In this document: one piece after another, positions 7,586-15,170 of the stretch
Layout of the letters: every line of letters begins with the position of its first letter
Numbering within the stretch: the first letter of the stretch is position 1
Assembly (NCBI RefSeq): GCF_900112815.1
Contig: NZ_FOND01000024.1
Location: 1 to 50,502 of the forward strand
Source of the DNA: Blastococcus tunisiensis
Lineage (GTDB): Bacteria; Actinomycetota; Actinomycetes; Mycobacteriales; Geodermatophilaceae
Direction: 5' to 3'
DNA length: 50,502 bases
Program-made: the position numbers and the translations under genes
Notes under the pieces: model-generated
Seen by the model: only the letters and a program-made list of their open reading frames with translations
The model's database searches: none
Told to the model about the DNA's origin: nothing

Positions 7586-9259
7586 GTGCTCAGCAGGCAG
7601 ACCCGCCGACTCGGCGTGATCGGCACCATCACCGGCGCGGTCGTGGCGGGGGTGCTGGCCCCACCGGCTGCCGCGCACCCCACCGATCCGGCCCCGGCCG
7701 CCCAGCTCGACTGGTTCGACTACGACCGGCCGGCCACCTACGGCACGGCCGTGGAACGGCTCCAGGTGCCGATGCGCGACGGGTTCGAGCTCGGTTGCAC
7801 CATCGCGAGACCTGCCGTCGGGGACGCGCCGGTGGCGGGGCAGTTCCCCGGGATCCTCCGGAGCTACACGCCGTACGGCATGGCCGTGGCGGAGGCGGAC
7901 GGCGAGTTCGCCACGTACTTCAGCCAGCGGGGCTACAACGTCATGTCCTGTGACATCCGCGGGACCGGGATCTCCCCGGCGCCGGGCTTCGAGGCCCGGT
8001 GGCCGATCCAGGGCCGGGACGGCCACGACGCGGTGGAGTGGCTGGCCGACCAGCCGTACTCCACGGGGAAGGTAGGGGCCTCCGGCACGAGCTACGGCGG
8101 GCAGACGACCCTCGAGATCGCGGCCGAGCAACCGCCGCACCTGGCAGCGATCGCGCCCAACGTCTCGCCGATGGAGAACTACTCGGAGATCTTCTACCCG
8201 GGCGGAGCGCGGGCCGGCGCCGACTGGCTCTGGGTGGGCGCGCCCGACGTGGCGGACCCGGCCTTCGACCAGCGGCAACTCGACGCCTTCGCGGCCCATC
8301 CCACCTACGACGAGTACTGGGACGTCCAGAACGTCGCGAACAAGCACGAGGACATCGAGGTGCCGGTGCTGCTCACCGGCGGCTGGTTCGACGTCTTCCG
8401 AGCCGGGGCCATCGGCAACTACGAGGGCCTGCGCGACGCCGGGAACGACGACGTCCACCTGGTCATGGGGCCGTGGACCCACGCGGACCCGTGGGAGCAG
8501 GAGACCGAGCCGATGCCGATCGGCGCCACCCTCGCCTGGTTCGACCACTGGCTGGGCGAGAACCCCGACGCTCCTCTCCCGGCGGCCCGGGTGACCAGCT
8601 ACGAGGTGGCGGGCGCCGGAGGCCGCTGGGTCGGGCTGGCCGACTGGCCGGCGGACGGGGAGGGCACGGAGCTGGCCCTCGGGACCGACCGGGTGCTGGA
8701 CCGGCGTCCCGGCACGCCGGGCTCCCTCGACCTGCCGATCGCCCCGGACGACGGTCCGGCCACCACCTGCCTGGTCGGCTGCCCGCGGCCGACGGACCCG
8801 TCCGCGGACAACGCCGCAGCGGACGCGGGGCGGCTGACGTTCACGTCCGGCCCGTTGGTGCACGACGCGGTGCTGGCCGGGCGGGCCGAGGTCACGCTGG
8901 AGGCGACCCTGCCGAACAGCGACGGCAACCTGGTGGCCAAGGTGATGGACGTCGCCCCCGACGGCCGGGTCACCGAGGTCGCCGCCGGCTGGCTCCGGGC
9001 CGGCCACCGGTTCGGGCACGAGCAGAGCGTGCCGGTGACACCGGGCAAGGAGACCACGTTCGTCATCGAGACCCAGCCGGCGCACTGGCGCTTCGCCGAG
9101 GGGCACCGGGTGCGGATCACCCTGATGACCGGCGACGTCCCGCGGCTCGCGCCGGACGGGTCCACCGGGGTGATCGCCGTCGCCACCGGCGCCCGTGGCT
9201 CCGTGGCGGAGATCGAGTTCACCGACCGGGTCCGGTTCCGGAAGGGGCCCGGGGCGTAG
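7586..9259 (+). CDS. CocE/NonD-family secreted hydrolase (X-Pro dipeptidyl-peptidase-like)
   Basis: The 557-residue product has a signal peptide (residues 1-30, ending PPAAA). The CocE-type catalytic domain shows PMRDGFELGCTIARP, the SCDIRGTG block and the nucleophile elbow SGTSYGG with Ser169. An Asp (LTGGWFDVFRAG) and a His (MGPWTHADPW) follow, and the C-terminal jelly-roll domain (about residues 400-555) closes the protein. The family includes cocaine esterase, glutaryl-7-ACA acylase and X-Pro dipeptidyl peptidases, so the natural substrate is uncertain. The GTG start has GTGGAGGA upstream. It follows the other secreted hydrolase by 97 bp and likely belongs to the same unit. Confidence 0.88.
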   Translation: MLSRQTRRLGVIGTITGAVVAGVLAPPAAAHPTDPAPAAQLDWFDYDRPATYGTAVERLQVPMRDGFELGCTIARPAVGDAPVAGQFPGILRSYTPYGMAVAEADGEFATYFSQRGYNVMSCDIRGTGISPAPGFEARWPIQGRDGHDAVEWLADQPYSTGKVGASGTSYGGQTTLEIAAEQPPHLAAIAPNVSPMENYSEIFYPGGARAGADWLWVGAPDVADPAFDQRQLDAFAAHPTYDEYWDVQNVANKHEDIEVPVLLTGGWFDVFRAGAIGNYEGLRDAGNDDVHLVMGPWTHADPWEQETEPMPIGATLAWFDHWLGENPDAPLPAARVTSYEVAGAGGRWVGLADWPADGEGTELALGTDRVLDRRPGTPGSLDLPIAPDDGPATTCLVGCPRPTDPSADNAAADAGRLTFTSGPLVHDAVLAGRAEVTLEATLPNSDGNLVAKVMDVAPDGRVTEVAAGWLRAGHRFGHEQSVPVTPGKETTFVIETQPAHWRFAEGHRVRITLMTGDVPRLAPDGSTGVIAVATGARGSVAEIEFTDRVRFRKGPGA

Positions 9260-9341
9260 CCCGGTCGCGGCCGACCGGTGCCGCCCGGCCGGTCGACGCG
9301 GGGGAGGGGCTGGTCACGGCGGGGTCGGGGAGTCCGGCACA

Positions 9342-10091
9342 GTGACCACCATGCAGGACACGGGGACGCCGGCCGGCCAGGCAGCCGGGTGGCTGGCCGG
9401 CGCCCGCGTCGATCCGTCGGTGTTCGCCCTGAGGCCGGACTACCGGGCGATGCTGATGGCCGCCGACGGGCTCCGCGGGGGGCCGAGCGACGAGATCAGC
9501 GAGCGGATCCTGGCGAACGGCGAGGGCACGGCCCGGCGGCTGCTCGCCGGGCAGCCGCCGGAGCAGCTGCCGCACCCGGCGGCCTGGCGGGAGGCCTACC
9601 GGGCCTTCGGCGCGAAACCGCAGCGCACCCGGCCCAGCGTCGAAGCGCTCCTGCGGCGGGTCGAGCCGGACGGCCTCCCGCGCATCGACCGGATCACCGA
9701 CGTCTACAACGCCGTCTCCATCGCCCACCTGCTCCCGCTCGGCGGGGAGGACCGCGCCGCCTACGCCGGACCGCCCCGGCTGATCCGCGCCGGAGGCGCC
9801 GAGCCCTTCGACACCACCGCCGGCGGCGAGGCCGTCGTCGAGCACCCGGAGACCGGGGAGGTGGTCTGGTGCGACGAGCAGGGCGTCACGTGCCGCCGCT
9901 GGAACTGGCGCCAGGGGACCCGCACCCGGATCACCGACGCGACGAGCAGCGCCGTCTTCATCCTCGACGCCCTCGATCCGATGACCGACGACGAGCTGCA
10001 GGCGGCGGCCGATGCCCTCACCGACGGCCTGCTCGCACTCAGCCCGGACGCGGCCGTCCACCGCCGGCTGATCGGCTCATCGACGGGGTGA
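9342..10091 (+). CDS. B3/B4 tRNA-binding-domain protein (PheT-like fold)
   Basis: The 249-residue product matches stand-alone B3/B4-domain proteins, which share a fold with the editing region of the phenylalanyl-tRNA synthetase beta chain. Recognisable blocks are RAFGAKPQRTRPSVEALLRR, DRITDVYNAVSI, HPETGEVVWCDEQGVTCRRW and NWRQGTRTRITDATSSAVFI. Members may clear mischarged tRNA or bind free amino acids; no function has been shown for this branch. The GTG at 9342 is chosen because GGGGAG lies 9 nt upstream. An ATG three codons later (9351) is a possible alternative. Confidence 0.8.
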   Translation: MTTMQDTGTPAGQAAGWLAGARVDPSVFALRPDYRAMLMAADGLRGGPSDEISERILANGEGTARRLLAGQPPEQLPHPAAWREAYRAFGAKPQRTRPSVEALLRRVEPDGLPRIDRITDVYNAVSIAHLLPLGGEDRAAYAGPPRLIRAGGAEPFDTTAGGEAVVEHPETGEVVWCDEQGVTCRRWNWRQGTRTRITDATSSAVFILDALDPMTDDELQAAADALTDGLLALSPDAAVHRRLIGSSTG

Positions 10092-10174
10092 CGGGGGCCG
10101 AACCGGGCGGGACCGGACGCCGGCCGGCTCGGGCCGACCGGCGAGGGTAGGACCGGACGACGGGTGCCCGGTCG

Positions 10175-10564
10175 TCAGGCGACGTCGGTGCGGGCGCCGG
10201 ACAGGTAGTCGCGCACGGCCGGCTCGGGGACCCGGAAGGACCGCCCGACCCGGACGGCGGCCAGTTCGCCAGCGTGCACGAGGCGGTACACGGTCATCTT
10301 CGAGACCCGCATGATGGCCGCCACCTCGGTCACCGTCAGGAACGAGACGGCGCGCGGAGCCGGCCGCTGCAGCACCGCACCGGACGGCATCGGGTGCCCG
10401 GTCCCCGGGTGGCCGCCCGCGGTCCGTACGCCTGCCGCGTGCTGAGCCGCGAGGTGCTGAGCCGGAGGACGGGCGGCCGGCACGACCGGACGGCCGAGGG
10501 GACGCTGGCCGTACGCGACCGGGCGGGGGTGAGCCGGAGCAGGGGAGCGCTGGGGAAGGGTCAC
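10175..10564 (-). CDS. BldC-like MerR-type helix-turn-helix regulator with long N-terminal extension
   Basis: The last ~55 of 129 residues form a small winged-helix DNA-binding domain of the BldC/excisionase class: FLTVTEVAAIMRVSKMTVYR is the helix-turn-helix, then LVHAGELAAVRVGRSFRV is the wing. BldC of Streptomyces (about 68 residues) controls development and binds head-to-tail. Here the domain is preceded by about 72 Pro/Ala/His/Arg-rich residues that look disordered. The GTG at 10564 has GAGGAG 5 nt upstream, so the extension seems translated. An internal start near PMPSG would give the usual short size. It is divergent from the PLP-enzyme gene. Confidence 0.8.
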   Translation of the reverse strand: MTLPQRSPAPAHPRPVAYGQRPLGRPVVPAARPPAQHLAAQHAAGVRTAGGHPGTGHPMPSGAVLQRPAPRAVSFLTVTEVAAIMRVSKMTVYRLVHAGELAAVRVGRSFRVPEPAVRDYLSGARTDVA

Positions 10565-10866
10565 GGGGTTCTCCTCGGTGTGGTGCTCGGATCGCGGGAC
10601 CGGCTCGCAGTCGACGACGTTGCGCGCCCGTTCTGCTACCGAAAGTAATGGCCCGCAGTGAGGCGGACGAGGGGCAACAGGGACGAGACGGACCGGTCCC
10701 CTTCGTCACATGTTGCCCGTGTGCCCGGCGTGGCGGCAGGAGAGGGGGTGGACCGGATCGGCCGGCGCCCGTCCCGTGCGTGCGGACGGCGACCGATGCC
10801 GGTTCCGGTGGGACGCTCTGCTCGCGGTCGACCAGATGCCCAGCGGGGTCAGGACTGGAGCGAGAC
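10565..10866. promoter_or_regulatory. Divergent intergenic region (BldC-like / PLP enzyme)
   Basis: No gene is supported here. The only low-GC patch is around 10630-10650 (TCTGCTACCGAAAGTAATGG), which probably contains promoter elements for one or both divergent genes. On the plus strand, TTGCGC at about 10620 is followed at roughly 18 bp by AGTAAT. The ATG at 10648 opens a frame into the PLP gene, but its first 73 codons are Arg/Pro/Cys-rich and have no family match. Confidence 0.35.
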
Positions 10867-12192
10867 ATGGCAGCGACGTCCTCGTCCGGGACACCCACCC
10901 TCCCCGCTCGGGAGCGCCTCGTCGGCGGCGACCTGCTCGTCCCCGTCGGCGGCGTGCCCCGGCGCTACGTGGACCTCGACGCCGCGGCCACCACGTCCGC
11001 GTCGGAGGCGGTCGTCCGCGCCGTGCAGGAGTTCCTGCCGTGGTACTCCAGCGTCCACCGGGGAGCCGGTGCGAAGTCCCGGTTCTCCAGCGCCCGGTAC
11101 GAGGAGGCGCGCGAGAGCCTCGTCCGGTTCGTGGGCGCCGACCTGGCCACCCACGTGGCCCTGTTCCCGAGGAACACCACCGAGGGCCTCAACCTGCTCG
11201 CCTTCCGGCTGGGGCTGACCCGGGACGACGTCGTCGTCACCACCGCGGTGGAGCACCACGCCAACCTGCTGCCCTGGCGGCGGCACGCCCGGCTGCGGAT
11301 CGTCGACGTCGCCCGGTCCGGGACGTTCGACGTCGGCGCCGTGGTCGCCGCCCTCGACGCGCGCCCCACCCCGCGCGTGCTGGCGGTGTCGGGGGCGTCC
11401 AACGTCACCGGCTGGCTGCCCGAGCTGAGCGCGATCGCGGCGGCGGCCCGGGAGCGCGGCGTGCTGGTGGTGGTCGACGGGGCGCAGCTCGTGCCGCACC
11501 GCCCGGTCGACATGGCGGCACTCGGCATCGACGCGCTCGCCTGGTCCGGGCACAAGATGTTCGCGCCCTTCGGCGCGGGCTGCCTGGTCGTGGACCGGCG
11601 GCTGCTCGTCGAGGGGGAGCCGTTCCTCGTCGGCGGTGGCGCGGTGCGGGCGGTCTCCTACGACGAGGTGGTGTGGGCCGATCCGCCCGACCGGGACGAC
11701 GCGGGCTCGCCCAACGTCGTCGGCGTCGTCGCCCTGGCCGCCGCCGCCGAGGAGCTGCACGCCACCCGTGGTGCGAGCCGCAGCCACGAGGACGTGCTCG
11801 TCCGGGCCCTCGACGAGGAGCTCGCCACCGTTCCGGGGCTGCGCCGCCTGGGACCGGCAGCCGGCGACCGGCTGCCCCTCGCCGCCTTCGTGATCGACGG
11901 GATGCCCTACGGAGAGGTCGCCGGCCGGCTGGCCGAGGAGCACGGCATCGGGGTGCGAAGCGGGTGCTTCTGCGCCCACCCCTACCTCAGCCGGCTGCTC
12001 GCCCTCGGCGACGACGAGGTCGCGCGGTTCCACGCCGACGCCCGGGCGGACCGCGACGACAGGCTCCCCGGAGCGGTGCGGGTCAGCTGCAGCTCGGCCA
12101 CCGACCTGGCCGACGTCGCGATCCTGGGGGAGGCCCTGCGCGCCGTGTCCGGCCGGCAGGGACGTCGTCCGCACCCGGTGGGCGCCGGCTGA
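10867..12192 (+). CDS. Aminotransferase class V PLP enzyme, cysteine-desulfurase-like
   Basis: A 441-residue fold-type I PLP enzyme. The cofactor lysine is K230 in WSGHKMFAPFGAG. His130/His131 (VEHHANLLPW) is the stacking region and VVVDGAQLVPHRPVDM carries the Asp that binds the pyridine nitrogen. The segment RSGCFCAHPY (about residue 370) holds the cysteine corresponding to the persulfide-forming residue of SufS/CsdA enzymes, so a desulfurase or selenocysteine-lyase-like reaction on cysteine is plausible. No suf genes are nearby. The ATG at 10867 has GGAGCGAG upstream. serA follows by 80 bp, hinting at a serine/cysteine link, but this is inference only. Confidence 0.85.
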   Translation: MAATSSSGTPTLPARERLVGGDLLVPVGGVPRRYVDLDAAATTSASEAVVRAVQEFLPWYSSVHRGAGAKSRFSSARYEEARESLVRFVGADLATHVALFPRNTTEGLNLLAFRLGLTRDDVVVTTAVEHHANLLPWRRHARLRIVDVARSGTFDVGAVVAALDARPTPRVLAVSGASNVTGWLPELSAIAAAARERGVLVVVDGAQLVPHRPVDMAALGIDALAWSGHKMFAPFGAGCLVVDRRLLVEGEPFLVGGGAVRAVSYDEVVWADPPDRDDAGSPNVVGVVALAAAAEELHATRGASRSHEDVLVRALDEELATVPGLRRLGPAAGDRLPLAAFVIDGMPYGEVAGRLAEEHGIGVRSGCFCAHPYLSRLLALGDDEVARFHADARADRDDRLPGAVRVSCSSATDLADVAILGEALRAVSGRQGRRPHPVGAG

Positions 12193-12272
12193 TAGCCCCC
12201 CGTCCTGTCCGCCGCTCCGACGGCGGCTGCGAGGATGGGTGCACCGCGATCCTCGAGGGAGACGAACCAGAC

Positions 12273-13478
12273 ATGCCCAGAGCACTGCTGCTGGAGAACA
12301 TCGACCCGGTGGCGGTGGAGCTGCTGACCTCGGCGGGTTTCGACGTCGAGTCGCAGAAGGGGGCGCTGGACGAGGCCGACCTGATCGCCGCGCTGGACGG
12401 CATCGACCTCCTCGGCATCCGGTCCAAGACGCAGGTCACCGCGGATGTGCTCGCGCACCGGCCGCAGCTGACCGCGGTGGGCGCCTTCTGCATCGGCGTC
12501 AACCAGATCGACCTCCCGGCAGCCGCCGCGGCCGGCGTGGCGGTGTTCAACGCGCCCTACTCGAACACCCGCAGCGTCGTCGAGCTGGCCATCGCGGAGA
12601 TCATCAGCCTCGCCCGGCGGCTGACCGACCGCGACCGTGCGTTGCACGCCGGCGTCTGGGACAAGTCGGCCACCGGCAGCCACGAGATCCGGGGCCGGAC
12701 GCTGGGCATCGTGGGCTACGGGAACATCGGCAGCCAGCTGTCGGTGCTGGCCGAGTCCCTGGGTATGCGGGTCCTCTACTACGACCTCGACGAGAAGCTG
12801 GCGCTGGGCAACGCCGAGGTGTGCCGCAGCCTCGAGGAGCTGCTCGAGCGGGCGGAGACCGTGACGCTGCACGTCGACGGCCGGGCCGGGAACGCCGGCC
12901 TGTTCGGTGCCGAGCAGTTCGCGCGGATGCGCCCGCGCAGCCTGTTTCTCAACCTCTCCCGCGGCTTCCTCGTCGACCACGAGGCCCTGCGCGACCACAT
13001 CCTGAGCGGTCACATCGCCGGCGCCGCCGTCGACGTGTTCCCCGAGGAGCCGAAGAAGCAGGGCGACGAGTTCACCTCGGTGCTGCGCGGGCTGCCCAAC
13101 GTCATCCTCACCCCGCACGTCGGCGGGTCGACGCAGGAGGCGCAGTACGACATCGGGCGGTTCGTCGCCGGGAAGCTGGCCGACTACACCCGCGCCGGGA
13201 CGACGACGCTCAGCGTGAGCCTGCCCGCGGTGGCCCTGCACGGCTCCTCGGCGGCCCGCTTCGCCCTGCTGCACCGCAACGTGCCCGGGGTCCTGGCCCG
13301 GGTCGACGCGCTGGTCGGCGAGCACGGCCTGAACGTGGACGGCCAGGTGCTCGCCACCCGCGGTGAGCTCGGCTACGTCGTCACCGACGTCAACGGCGAG
13401 CTGCCCCCGGCGCTGCTGGCCGCCCTGGCCGGGCTGCCCGAGACGGTCCGCCTGCTGACCTTCCCCCCGCCCGCCTGA
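12273..13478 (+). CDS. serA: D-3-phosphoglycerate dehydrogenase
   Basis: This enzyme catalyses the NAD-dependent first step of serine synthesis. The 401-residue length matches the E. coli-type enzyme (catalytic plus ACT domain) and is shorter than the ~530-residue form common in actinobacteria. Visible features are GAFCIGVNQIDL, the nucleotide loop GYGNIGSQL (about residue 150), FLNLSRGFLVD, the catalytic-His region TPHVGGSTQEAQ, and a C-terminal ACT domain from about residue 325 (HRNVPGVLARVDALVGEHGL) that probably gives serine feedback. The ATG has GAGGGAGACG upstream. It lies 80 bp behind the PLP enzyme and convergent with the next gene. Confidence 0.92.
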   Translation: MPRALLLENIDPVAVELLTSAGFDVESQKGALDEADLIAALDGIDLLGIRSKTQVTADVLAHRPQLTAVGAFCIGVNQIDLPAAAAAGVAVFNAPYSNTRSVVELAIAEIISLARRLTDRDRALHAGVWDKSATGSHEIRGRTLGIVGYGNIGSQLSVLAESLGMRVLYYDLDEKLALGNAEVCRSLEELLERAETVTLHVDGRAGNAGLFGAEQFARMRPRSLFLNLSRGFLVDHEALRDHILSGHIAGAAVDVFPEEPKKQGDEFTSVLRGLPNVILTPHVGGSTQEAQYDIGRFVAGKLADYTRAGTTTLSVSLPAVALHGSSAARFALLHRNVPGVLARVDALVGEHGLNVDGQVLATRGELGYVVTDVNGELPPALLAALAGLPETVRLLTFPPPA

Positions 13479-13487
13479 GCGAGGGCC

Positions 13488-14375
13488 TCACGCCCAGCGG
13501 TCGAGGAATTCGATCGCGGCCGCGTCGACGTCGGCCGGGTGCGAGGCGCTCAGGAAGTGCCGGCCCCCCTCGACGACGCGCAGCTCGGCACCGGGGCTGC
13601 TGACGAAGAGCGCGATCTCCTCCTCCGCGTTGGCCACCGAGTAGACGGTGTCGGCGGTGCCGTGCATCCAGAGCACCGGGCACCGGACGCCGTACAGCCG
13701 GTCGTGCAGGCCGTCGCGGGCGCTCAGGTTGACGGTGGCGAGGCGCAGCCGCTCCCGGCCGGCGTCGCCGGCGTAGTTCCGCTGGTGCGTCTCGTGCCAG
13801 AAGGCCCGCTCGTCGGCGGACACGTCCTCGCCGAGGCCCTCGGCGAGGACGGCGTCGACCAGCTCGGTCGGGATCGTCCAGTCCTCGCCGACGGGGTCGG
13901 CCAGCGCCCCGAGGGCCGGTGCGCAGAAGCCGACGCCGTCCCAGCAGCCGAGGTTGCGGCTGCGCGGGCTCTCGAAGTCCATCGACGTGCCGAGCGGGAT
14001 GATGCCCCGCACGGTGCCCGGGGCGAGCATCGCCATGCGGGCCGCGATCCACCCGCCCTGCGACGTGCCGAGGACGAAGGCCTCGGGAATGCCCAGCGCG
14101 TCCAGCACCTGCAGGTTCGCGATCGCCGAGTCCCAGTAGGTGAACTGGTCGTAGGAGGCGCGGGTCCGGCCGTGGCCGTACGGCTCGATCGCGAGCAGGT
14201 TGGCCGCGGACGCGAGGGCGTCGTCGGCGAACTGGGGGCGGTACAGGTCGACGGTCGTGGTGAACGAGTTGACCAGGACCAGCGTCGGGAGCGAGGCGTC
14301 GTAGGGCCGGGCGAACCGCTGGCCGACGGTGGAGGAGCCCAGGTGCGGCACCGGAATGGTCTCTGCGCTGCTCAT
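13488..14375 (-). CDS. Alpha/beta hydrolase (3-oxoadipate enol-lactonase-like)
   Basis: The 295-residue cytosolic hydrolase has the layout of the enol-lactonase/BioH-like group. LVLVNSFTTTVDLYRPQF is the oxyanion region, EPYGHGRTR follows, the nucleophile elbow GTSQGGWIA has Ser at about 115, the Asp lies in WMHGTADTVYS, and the His in EGGRHFLSASHP. The ATG at 14375 has GGAGG about 5 nt upstream. It is the second gene after a TetR regulator on the same strand, separated by a duplicated hairpin. The stop is only 9 bp from the convergent serA stop. The substrate is unknown. Confidence 0.85.
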   Translation of the reverse strand: MSSAETIPVPHLGSSTVGQRFARPYDASLPTLVLVNSFTTTVDLYRPQFADDALASAANLLAIEPYGHGRTRASYDQFTYWDSAIANLQVLDALGIPEAFVLGTSQGGWIAARMAMLAPGTVRGIIPLGTSMDFESPRSRNLGCWDGVGFCAPALGALADPVGEDWTIPTELVDAVLAEGLGEDVSADERAFWHETHQRNYAGDAGRERLRLATVNLSARDGLHDRLYGVRCPVLWMHGTADTVYSVANAEEEIALFVSSPGAELRVVEGGRHFLSASHPADVDAAAIEFLDRWA

Positions 14376-14475
14376 GCGTCCTCCGGGTGCTCGCGGCCGG
14401 CGCGCGGCGGGAGCCGGAGCCGGGACGGTGCGGCCATCGTGGCCCCGGTCCACACCCCGGTCAAACGGCAGAGGC

Positions 14476-14544
14476 GCCGGTCCCGGCGGACGGGTCACCC
14501 CGTCCGGCCCGCCGGTCCCGGCGGACGGGTCACCCCGTCCGGCC
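14476..14544 (-). repeat. Tandem duplicated hairpin at the end of the TetR gene
   Basis: Two identical 34-bp units (14476-14509 and 14511-14544) repeat with a 35-bp period. Each contains the palindrome CGGACGGG..CCCGTCCG. The stop codon of the TetR gene (14530-14532) lies in the loop of the first-transcribed copy; the second copy is non-coding. This should form two consecutive hairpins ahead of the hydrolase gene and could attenuate transcription. Confidence 0.8.
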
Positions 14545-15129
14545 GTGCGTGCCGACCCACTCCGCGGCGAGGTCGCGGGCCCGGCCCAGCGGGTCGCCGA
14601 CGGGCAGGCTCGGTGTCGTGGCGGCACGGGCGAACCGGTTCATCGCGCCGTCGTAGAGCAGCAGCAGCGTGGCCGCCGCATCCTCCGGGTCGGCGAGGCC
14701 GGCGTCCGCCGCGAGGTCGCGCAGCCGGTCCACGAGCAGGCGGGTGTCGGCCTCCAGCCACCGTTGCCCCGGGTGGTCGGCCGGCAGCTCGGTGCCCGCG
14801 GCCAGGAACGCGCAGCCGCGCCGGTTGCCCGCCCGGGACCGGTACCGGGCGACCGCGTCGAAGAGCGACAGCAGCCGGTCGACCGGGTCGTCGCGCTCGG
14901 CCAGCACGTCGTCCCAGGTCCGCCGCCACGTCTCGTGGCGTCGCTCGAGGTAGGCCGCCACCAGGGCGTCCTTGCCGGCGAAGTGCGCGTACATCGTGGC
15001 GGGGGAGACGCCGGCGCGGGCCAGGACCGCATCGACGCCGGTGGCGGCGATGCCCGATTCGTAGAAGAGTTCGCCGGCCGCCGCCAGCAGCCGCTCGGGG
15101 GCCGGTGGAGTGGCGGACGCCGTCGTCAT
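14530..15129 (-). CDS. TetR-family transcriptional regulator
   Basis: A 199-residue TetR-type repressor. The N-terminal helix-turn-helix (about residues 11-55) reads LLAAAGELFYESGIAATGVD, then VLARAGVSPATMYAHFAGKD. The C-terminal ligand domain has RRGCAFLAAGTEL, a pattern seen in several efflux-linked TetR proteins. It is divergent from an MFS transporter with only 21 bp between the start codons, and a strong palindrome covers that gap. It therefore most likely represses both itself and the transporter. Its own ribosome site is weak (GATAGGGCG). Confidence 0.92.
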   Translation of the reverse strand: MTTASATPPAPERLLAAAGELFYESGIAATGVDAVLARAGVSPATMYAHFAGKDALVAAYLERRHETWRRTWDDVLAERDDPVDRLLSLFDAVARYRSRAGNRRGCAFLAAGTELPADHPGQRWLEADTRLLVDRLRDLAADAGLADPEDAAATLLLLYDGAMNRFARAATTPSLPVGDPLGRARDLAAEWVGTHGRTG

Positions 15130-15137
15130 CGCCCTAT

Positions 15138-15170
15138 CGTAACGACCGTTATGCCGAAACGATCGTTACG
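15138..15170. promoter_or_regulatory. Probable TetR operator overlapping the MFS start codon
   Basis: A 33-bp inverted repeat has 13-bp arms CGTAACGACCGTT and AACGATCGTTACG with one mismatch and a 7-bp spacer. Each arm is itself nearly palindromic (AACGANCGTT). The transporter ATG (15151) opens the spacer. Such a site would suit two TetR dimers; its position between divergent tetR and transporter genes supports the call. Confidence 0.7.

Noticed and set aside
5029-7683. 884-codon open frame on the minus strand
   Set aside because: It is antisense to the PaaX regulator and a secreted hydrolase with clear motifs. The translation is Gly/Arg/Val/Gln-rich without any domain, the usual mirror of GC-rich genes.
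10648-10866. Earlier start for the PLP enzyme at ATG 10648
   Set aside because: The added 73 residues are Arg/Pro/Cys-rich and unlike the family. The ATG at 10867 has a good ribosome site and begins the aligned fold.
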